A stretch of 13,279 bases of DNA from a bacterium. Its GTDB lineage: Bacteria; SZUA-79; Acidulodesulfobacterales; Acidulodesulfobacteraceae. The notes beneath the pieces were generated by a model that saw only the letters and a program-made list of their open reading frames with translations, ran no database searches and was not told the DNA's origin. The translations under genes and the position numbers were made by a program. Below, piece after piece: positions 7,741 through 13,279 of this stretch (within the stretch, counting starts at the first letter, position 1; the number at the start of each line of letters is the position of its first letter). The stretch covers positions 1 to 13,279 of the forward strand of contig JAKAKF010000283.1 in NCBI GenBank assembly GCA_021813595.1, read 5' to 3'.

Positions 7741-8865
7741 ATGATATCGATAAAAAAAAATTATTTAGCTTCGGATTTAAAGAATTTAAATAATTCCGCC
7801 TCCGATATATTCAGAATCATAGAAACGTCAAAAAAGGTTCTTATTGCGACGCATGAAAATCCTGAGGGCGATGCCATAAGTTCAGCAATAGCTGCGGGTA
7901 TTTTTTTAAAAGCTATAGACAAAGACGTTTATTTATATGATAAAGACCAGATACCGAATAATTTAAAATTTCTGCCGCAGGTCGATAAATTTTTAAACGA
8001 GTTTCCGAAAGAACCCATAGATTTGCTTATAGTCGTAGATTGCGGGGAATTTTCGCGCGTCGGGGCTAATTATGAACATCTCTCGGGCATAAACAGAATA
8101 ATTAATATCGACCATCATTTTACAAACAACTTTTTCGGGCATTCTAATCTGGTACTGCCGGATGCAAGTTCTGCCGGCGAAGTCCTTTTCTATCTTTTTT
8201 TAGCATACGGAGCTCATGTAAACGGTATCGCCTATTCTCCTTTTGATAACTTTCTCGGAGATAAATTAGGAGAACCTCTTCCCTGCGAAGCCGAAGAAAG
8301 AAAAAAAATATTATCGTTTATCGATGACGACATCGCTCTGTCTTTATATACGTCCATATTGACCGATACCGGTTCTTTTCATTATTCTTCGGCTAATAAA
8401 AGGTCTTTTTATATATGTTCCGTTTTAAACGAATATAATTTAGACCCGGCTAAAATAGCCACCGAGCTTTTTGAAACTAAACCTGCCGAGATGTATTATC
8501 TGCTGGGGAAAAGTTTAAACACTCTTGAATTTTCCTCTAACGGAAAGGTAGCATCAATGGTCGGAACAAAGAAAATGATAGAAGACGTATTGAGGGAAGC
8601 CGACGGAAACAGGATTAACGGTTTATACGAAAACTTCGTAAACTATCCGAGGTCGATCCAGGGGGTCGAAATAGCTATATTTTTCAGGGAGACGGGACCC
8701 AATCAGTACAGGTTGAATTTCAGGTCTAAAAGCTACGCGAACGTAGCATACGTTGCCGAGAAGTTCGGCGGCGGAGGGCATAAATTTGCGGCTGGATGTA
8801 AAGTAAACGGAGATATAAACGAAATTAAAAACGAAGTATATAAATATTGCAGCGAAATAATATAA
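7741..8865 (+). CDS. nrnA: DHH/DHHA1 phosphoesterase, NrnA-like nanoRNase/pAp phosphatase
   Basis: This enzyme family degrades 2-5 nt RNA oligomers and, in many members, removes the 3' phosphate from pAp, using Mn2+. The 374-residue protein has DHH motif I as HENPEGDA (38-45), motif II VVDCG with D100, motif III DHH at 124-126, motif IV LTDTGSF with D209, and a C-terminal DHHA1 domain with FGGGGHKFAAG (G343-H347). Two things are unusual. Motif I has Glu42 where Asp is commonest. About 30 extra residues (about 163-193) separate the usual ELL...G region from the ALYTSILTDTGSF segment, making the protein longer than typical NrnA (about 310-340). The ATG has no Shine-Dalgarno, so the exact start is less certain. 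Its position between rbfA and truB is common in deltaproteobacteria-like genomes. Which substrate dominates cannot be told. Confidence 0.87.
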   Translation: MISIKKNYLASDLKNLNNSASDIFRIIETSKKVLIATHENPEGDAISSAIAAGIFLKAIDKDVYLYDKDQIPNNLKFLPQVDKFLNEFPKEPIDLLIVVDCGEFSRVGANYEHLSGINRIINIDHHFTNNFFGHSNLVLPDASSAGEVLFYLFLAYGAHVNGIAYSPFDNFLGDKLGEPLPCEAEERKKILSFIDDDIALSLYTSILTDTGSFHYSSANKRSFYICSVLNEYNLDPAKIATELFETKPAEMYYLLGKSLNTLEFSSNGKVASMVGTKKMIEDVLREADGNRINGLYENFVNYPRSIQGVEIAIFFRETGPNQYRLNFRSKSYANVAYVAEKFGGGGHKFAAGCKVNGDINEIKNEVYKYCSEII

Positions 8866-8903
8866 AATAATAATAAAATAAAGTAAGTAATTTAAATACG
8901 GTA

Positions 8904-9644
8904 ATGGATAAGAATAAAAATAATTTATTAAGCGGGATTTTAGTTATAGACAAACCGAAGGATATGACCTCTTTTAAAGTAGATTCTTTAATAAAAAAAG
9001 AGCTTAACTGTTCCAAGGTAGGCCATGCCGGAACATTGGATCCTTTTGCCACAGGAGTGCTGCCCGTTCTTTTAAACAAAGCCACAAAGCTTCAGGACGG
9101 CTTAGTTAATTTTCCGAAATCGTACGAAGGGACGCTTAAATTAGGCGTAGGCACCGATACGCTCGATATCGACGGCCGGCAAAACGCCGCAAAAGATGTT
9201 TCGGATTCGGAAATGGATGACGTAGTTCTTTATCTTAATAATTTAAAAGGCGATTTTATTCAAAAGATACCGGCCTTCAGCGCCAGAAAACATAAAGGCG
9301 TTCCTTTATATAAATATGCAAGAAAAAATATTGACGTAATTCTGGAAAATCCTACATCCGTAGTTAAAATCCATAATTTTGAAGTAAAATCGCACGGCAA
9401 CCCTTTCATAGATTTCAGATGCACCGTTTCGAAAGGAACGTACGTAAGGGCGATAGCTCAGGATATTACCGATAAATTCGGTATTCCGGCGCATCTTTAC
9501 AGCCTTAAAAGGACGAGTGCGGGCGGTTTCGATATTTCCGAAGCTCTGCCGCTGGAGTCGCTTGAAAAAGGTCCCGATTTTATAATAGGGAACATTATAA
9601 ATATTAATAAAGTATCGGGTATTCATATCGGCGGTGTTAATTAA
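8904..9644 (+). CDS. truB: tRNA pseudouridine(55) synthase TruB, apparently without PUA domain
   Basis: TruB makes pseudouridine 55 in the T-loop of tRNAs and also acts as a tRNA-folding chaperone. The catalytic motif GHAGTLDPFATGVLPV contains the nucleophile D46. The KPKDMTSF opening, the SYEGTLKLGVGTDTLDIDG segment and the CTVSKGTYVRAIAQDI motif are all as expected. The product is only 246 residues, against about 300-315 in E. coli and B. subtilis. It ends about 30 residues after LKRTSAGGFDISEALPLESL, where the C-terminal PUA domain would normally follow. The 59 bp before rpsO cannot encode the rest, so this looks like a genuinely short form rather than a frameshift. The start ATG (38 bp after the DHH gene) has no clear Shine-Dalgarno but fits the family. 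Confidence 0.94.
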   Translation: MDKNKNNLLSGILVIDKPKDMTSFKVDSLIKKELNCSKVGHAGTLDPFATGVLPVLLNKATKLQDGLVNFPKSYEGTLKLGVGTDTLDIDGRQNAAKDVSDSEMDDVVLYLNNLKGDFIQKIPAFSARKHKGVPLYKYARKNIDVILENPTSVVKIHNFEVKSHGNPFIDFRCTVSKGTYVRAIAQDITDKFGIPAHLYSLKRTSAGGFDISEALPLESLEKGPDFIIGNIININKVSGIHIGGVN

Positions 9645-9687
9645 ACATATGCCGGCAAAAAATTTAAACTAACTAAAATATATCCTT

Positions 9688-9694
9688 AAGGGGG
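9688..9694 (+). promoter_or_regulatory. Strong Shine-Dalgarno of rpsO
   Basis: AAGGGGG lies 9 nt before the rpsO ATG. It is overlapped by the small palindrome CCTTAAGG (9684-9691). The site is far stronger than those of most neighbours, in keeping with high expression of a ribosomal protein. Confidence 0.75.
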
Positions 9695-9703
9695 TTCAAT
9701 TAA

Positions 9704-9973
9704 ATGCCTATTTCAAAAGAAGAAAAAAACGCAATAATCGAGAAATTCAAGACTCACGATAATGATTCCGGTTCGGTGGAGGTGCAGGTTTCACTTCTTA
9801 CATACCGGATTAATTTGCTGTCGGAACATTTTAAAAAGTTTGCCAAAGACCATCATTCCAGAAGAGGTCTCTTAAAGATGGTTTCGAAAAGAAGGCATCT
9901 TCTGGACTACTTAAAAAGCAAAGATGAGGCGAGATATAAAAATCTGATAGAATCTCTCGAACTTCGCAAATAA
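9704..9973 (+). CDS. rpsO: 30S ribosomal protein S15
   Basis: S15 is a primary 16S rRNA-binding protein of the central domain of the 30S subunit. The 89-residue product has the exact family length and the conserved blocks [31 protein letters not shown] and KRRHLLDYL, with LRK at the end. The start is supported by a strong Shine-Dalgarno. It is followed 59 bp later by pnp, the classical rpsO-pnp pair. S15 represses its own translation in several bacteria. I cannot identify a specific leader fold for this in the 59 nt upstream. Confidence 0.98.
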   Translation: MPISKEEKNAIIEKFKTHDNDSGSVEVQVSLLTYRINLLSEHFKKFAKDHHSRRGLLKMVSKRRHLLDYLKSKDEARYKNLIESLELRK

Positions 9974-10022
9974 AACAAAAAAGACAAATAAATTATTCTT
10001 AAGCAATTTAATAAGATTTAAT

Positions 10023-10027
10023 AGGAG
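10023..10027 (+). promoter_or_regulatory. Shine-Dalgarno of pnp
   Basis: AGGAG lies 5 nt before the pnp ATG and fixes the start. Confidence 0.75.
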
Positions 10028-10032
10028 ACAAG

Positions 10033-12102
10033 ATGATAAGCAACACTTTAATGTTTGACGGCAAAACAATAACTATCGAAACGGGGAGGCTTGCCAAGCA
10101 GGCTTCCGGAAGCGCGTTAGTTTCTATAGGGGATACAAAAGTTCTGGTTACCACATGTTTAAATAAAAAAATAAAAGAAGGAACCGATTTTTTACCTCTT
10201 ACCGTGAATTACGTAGAAAAATATTATTCTGCCGGAAAAATACCGGGCGGTTTTTTTAAAAGAGAGGCAAGGCCGACCGAAAAAGAGGTTTTAACATCCA
10301 GATTTTTAGACAGGCCGATAAGACCCCTTTTCCCGGATAATTACTTTTTTGACACCCAGATAATAGCTACCGTCGTTTCAATGGACAACGAAAACGACCC
10401 GGACATGGCGGCAATGTTAGGCGTTTCATTTTCTTTGATGCTGTCCGAAGCCCCTTTTAGCGGACCGACTGCAGGCGTCAGAATTGCAAGGGTAAACGGT
10501 AATTTTATCGCTAACCCGACTTATAAAGAACTTGAAACCAGCGACACGTTTCTTATAGTAGCAGGCTCAGAAGATGCCATAACTATGGTAGAAGGGAGCT
10601 TTAACGAATTAGACGAGGAAGAGCTCGTTTCGGCGATAGAGTTCGGGCATAATAAAATCGTAGAATTAATCGAGTTTCAGAACAAGATTTTATCGGGAAT
10701 CAGCATTATTAAAGCCGAACCGGAAGAAATTAAAATACCGGAAGGATTATATGAAAGAGTCAAGGAGCTTTCTTACGACGATTTATCCGATGCCCTTAAA
10801 ATTTCCGCTAAGTTGGAAAGAAACGAAAGAGTGGAAAATTTAAACTCCAAGATTATCGAACTTCTGAAAGAGTCTTATCCGGGCTATGAAGCGGCAATAA
10901 GCCAGATTCTTGAATCTATTCAAAAAGATATATTAAGAAAAAATATACTTAACGAAGGTATAAGGATAGACGGAAGAGGGATGAGAGAAATAAGGCCTAT
11001 AAGCTGTTCCGTAGGAGAATTGCCTATGGCTCACGGAAGCGCCGTTTTTACGCGCGGCGAAACGCAGGCTCTCGTAGCCGCTACTTTAGGAACTAAATTC
11101 GACGAGCAGATAATAGACGCGCCCGAGAAAGAATCGACCAAAAGATTTATGCTGCATTATAATTTTCCTCCTTTTTCGGTAGGCGAGGTCGCTCCTTTGA
11201 GGTCTCCAGGCAGAAGAGAAATAGGTCACGGGTCTTTGGGCGAAAAAGCGCTCAGATATATAATTCCGTCCGCAGAAGAATTCCCTTATACGATAAGATT
11301 GGTTTCCGAAATACTTGAGTCCAACGGGTCTTCTTCTCAGGCTACAATCTGCGGAGGCACTCTGGCTTTGATGGATGCGGGAGTTCCCATAAAGGCTCCG
11401 GTTGCGGGAATAGCCATGGGGCTTATTAAAGAAGGAGATAAAGTTGCAATACTTTCCGATATTTTAGGGGACGAAGACCATCTTGGAGATATGGATTTTA
11501 AAGTTGCGGGAACATCTAAAGGAGTAACGGCCTTACAGATGGATATTAAAATTTCGGGGGTTACCAAAGAGATTTTAAGAAATGCTCTTTCGCAGGCAAA
11601 AGAAGGAAGAATGCATATACTCGGCATAATGCTTCAGTCTATAAGCGAACCTAGAAAGGATATGGCAAAAAATGCTCCGAGAATCGTCACTATGATGGTT
11701 AAGCCGGAGAAAGTCAGAGAAGTTATCGGGTCAGGCGGAAAAGTCATAAAGGGCATAATAGAAAAGACCGGCGCAAAGGTCGATATAGAAGATTCGGGAA
11801 AGGTTACAATTTCTTCTACGAACGGCGAATCGTTAAAACTTGCCGTCGCTATGATAAACGATATAACCCAGGAAGCGGAAATAGGCAAGATTTATTTCGG
11901 AAAAGTCAGAAAGATAATGGAGTTCGGAGCTTTTGTCGAAATATTTCCGGGAACAGACGGACTGGTTCATATTTCGCAGATAGACAACAAAAGGGTAGAA
12001 AAAGTTTCCGACGTTCTGAAAGAAGGCGACGAAGTAAAAGTTAAGGTTTTAGACGTGGATAGGGCCGGCAAAATAAAACTCTCTATAAAAGAGACTTTAT
12101 GA
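10033..12102 (+). CDS. pnp: Polynucleotide phosphorylase (PNPase)
   Basis: PNPase is a trimeric 3'-to-5' phosphorolytic exoribonuclease central to mRNA decay. The 689-residue product has a first RNase PH-like domain (with FFKREARPTEKEVLTSRFLD near 75-94), a helical linker, and a second RNase PH domain from about 310. The second core carries the active-site stretch GDEDHLGDMDFKVAGT (from G479), where D480 and D486 match the family's metal-binding Asp pair. A KH domain with VIGSGG (564-569) follows, then an S1 domain (618-689) that includes EFGAFVEIFPGTDGLVHISQ. The protein ends at the S1 domain with no extended tail, unlike E. coli PNPase. All domains are intact. Its stop overlaps the start of the M16 gene (ATGA), implying translational coupling. 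Confidence 0.98.
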   Translation: MISNTLMFDGKTITIETGRLAKQASGSALVSIGDTKVLVTTCLNKKIKEGTDFLPLTVNYVEKYYSAGKIPGGFFKREARPTEKEVLTSRFLDRPIRPLFPDNYFFDTQIIATVVSMDNENDPDMAAMLGVSFSLMLSEAPFSGPTAGVRIARVNGNFIANPTYKELETSDTFLIVAGSEDAITMVEGSFNELDEEELVSAIEFGHNKIVELIEFQNKILSGISIIKAEPEEIKIPEGLYERVKELSYDDLSDALKISAKLERNERVENLNSKIIELLKESYPGYEAAISQILESIQKDILRKNILNEGIRIDGRGMREIRPISCSVGELPMAHGSAVFTRGETQALVAATLGTKFDEQIIDAPEKESTKRFMLHYNFPPFSVGEVAPLRSPGRREIGHGSLGEKALRYIIPSAEEFPYTIRLVSEILESNGSSSQATICGGTLALMDAGVPIKAPVAGIAMGLIKEGDKVAILSDILGDEDHLGDMDFKVAGTSKGVTALQMDIKISGVTKEILRNALSQAKEGRMHILGIMLQSISEPRKDMAKNAPRIVTMMVKPEKVREVIGSGGKVIKGIIEKTGAKVDIEDSGKVTISSTNGESLKLAVAMINDITQEAEIGKIYFGKVRKIMEFGAFVEIFPGTDGLVHISQIDNKRVEKVSDVLKEGDEVKVKVLDVDRAGKIKLSIKETL

Positions 12103-13279
12103 AAAATTTTAAAAAAGAAGTATTAGAATCCGGTATTACGCTTATTACGGAAAAAAAACCGTATTTTAATTCTATAAGTATAGGATTATGGGTTAAAACA
12201 GGCTCGGTTTACGAGCCTGAGCAGTTAAACGGCATATCCCATTTCATAGAGCATCTTCTTTTTAAGGGAACTAAAAATAGAACCTACAAAGAAATAAACA
12301 GAGAAATAGACCTTATGGGAGGAGCGCTGAACGCTTTTACCGGGACGGAGCTAACCTGTTTATATACCAAAGTTTTATACAAAAATTACGATGCCGCCGT
12401 AGATCTTTTAATCGACCTGATGTTTAATTCTTTGTTTCCGGAAGACGAAATAGAAAAAGAGAAAAGCGTAATATTGCAGGAAATTTCAGGCGTACAGGAC
12501 GACCCTTCGGACTATTCTATGGAACTTTTTCATAGGAATTTTTACGGAAATTCATCGTACGCCTTTCCTATTCTAGGAACCGAAAATACGATTAAAAATT
12601 TTAACCGGAAAAAAATATTAGATTATTATTACCGCCATTACAATCCCGCAAATATAATAATTTCTATAGCAGGCAATTTCGAGCATAGTAAAATTGCGGA
12701 TTCGGTCAACAGGTATATGGGTAAAATCGCTTACAGCTACGATAAAGGAGTAATACAAAAAAAATTTAAAACCGACAAAGTGTACGGCGATTTTATTCAG
12801 GATAAAGATTTAGAGCAGACCCATTTCTTAATAGGACTTGAAGGCATAAGCAGGTCGGACGAAGATTTTTTCTCCGCAGAAGTTTTAAATACTATTCTAG
12901 GCGCTTCCGTTAGTTCTAAACTTTTTCAGGAAGTAAGGGAAAATAAAGGGCTTGCCTATTCTATCTATTCAAATTCCGTGTTTCATAAGTCGGACGGATA
13001 TTTTTATATTTATGCAGGCGTTTCTCCCAAAAAATTCAAGCTTTCTAAAGAACTTATTTTTGACATAATCGACGGCATAGTAGGCGGCGGCATCAGCGAA
13101 GAAGAAGTTATAAACGCCAAAAAACATATATACGACGGTTTTCTTCTTAGTATGGAATCTACCGGAAATATAATGAACCGCAATGCTATAAACGAAATTT
13201 ACGAAGGCAGATATATCTCCAAGGCGCAGGTTTTGAAAAAGATAGAAAAAGTCGACGGTCATTCCGTGAAAAGAATTTC
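12099..13279 (+). CDS. M16-family zinc peptidase (cut by right edge)
   Basis: The frame from the ATG at 12099 stays open to the end of the window (393 full codons plus two bases), so the C-terminus is missing. The zinc site is the inverted motif HFIEH at residues 48-52, with E128 in ILQEI as the third ligand, the spacing expected for M16 (pitrilysin) peptidases. The second half-domain contains the usual SSKLFQEVRENKGLAYSIYS segment with the Arg/Tyr substrate-binding pair. M16 peptidases of about 410-430 residues often follow pnp in Gram-positives and deltaproteobacteria, so only about 20-40 residues are probably lost. No signal peptide is evident at the N-terminus (MKNFKKEVLESGITL), which suggests a cytoplasmic enzyme. 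The start overlaps the pnp stop by 4 bp. The substrate is unknown. Confidence 0.93.
   Translation, partial: MKNFKKEVLESGITLITEKKPYFNSISIGLWVKTGSVYEPEQLNGISHFIEHLLFKGTKNRTYKEINREIDLMGGALNAFTGTELTCLYTKVLYKNYDAAVDLLIDLMFNSLFPEDEIEKEKSVILQEISGVQDDPSDYSMELFHRNFYGNSSYAFPILGTENTIKNFNRKKILDYYYRHYNPANIIISIAGNFEHSKIADSVNRYMGKIAYSYDKGVIQKKFKTDKVYGDFIQDKDLEQTHFLIGLEGISRSDEDFFSAEVLNTILGASVSSKLFQEVRENKGLAYSIYSNSVFHKSDGYFYIYAGVSPKKFKLSKELIFDIIDGIVGGGISEEEVINAKKHIYDGFLLSMESTGNIMNRNAINEIYEGRYISKAQVLKKIEKVDGHSVKRI

Noticed and set aside
1..13279. tRNA, rRNA, CRISPR array, insertion sequence or defence island
   Set aside because: No cloverleaf-like or rRNA sequence, no direct-repeat/spacer pattern and no transposase or defence-type domain was found; the gene content is housekeeping plus one two-component system.

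Overview
This window is AT-rich, densely coding chromosomal DNA with every gene on the + strand. ATA (Ile), AGA/AGG (Arg) and AAA (Lys) codons are conspicuous. The order rimP-nusA-infB-rbfA-DHH phosphoesterase-truB-rpsO-pnp-M16 peptidase is the conserved bacterial translation and RNA-processing cluster. The DHH gene between rbfA and truB, and an M16 peptidase after pnp, resemble the arrangement in deltaproteobacteria-like lineages (Desulfobacterota and relatives). That taxonomic reading is an inference from gene order and composition; the window has no rRNA or tRNA to settle it.

Layout: positions 1-2098 carry a two-component system, made of the C-terminal half of a sensor histidine kinase (cut by the left edge) and a complete NtrC/PilR-type sigma-54 activator. 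Positions 2117-2190 hold an imperfect palindromic repeat whose left arm has been absorbed into an over-long truA reading frame. truA (tRNA pseudouridine synthase) runs 2214-2984. A good sigma-70-type promoter (2981-3009) and an intrinsic-terminator-like hairpin (3057-3087) then lie directly in front of rimP.

From rimP (3088) to the right edge the genes read as one long transcription unit with gaps of 30-75 bp. They encode 30S maturation factors (RimP, RbfA), a transcription elongation/termination factor (NusA), an initiation factor (IF2), a nanoRNase/pAp-phosphatase-like DHH enzyme, tRNA pseudouridine-55 synthase (TruB), ribosomal protein S15, polynucleotide phosphorylase and a zinc peptidase that overlaps pnp by 4 bp and runs off the right edge. 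Together they couple ribosome assembly, translation initiation, tRNA modification and RNA turnover.

No mobile element, CRISPR array, tRNA or rRNA is visible, and no intergenic stretch exceeds about 120 bp. I found no new multi-gene system. The best leads are regulatory or structural: the promoter plus terminator in the leader of a nusA-containing operon, the palindrome at the truA start, a TruB without room for its PUA domain, and an insert in the DHH enzyme.
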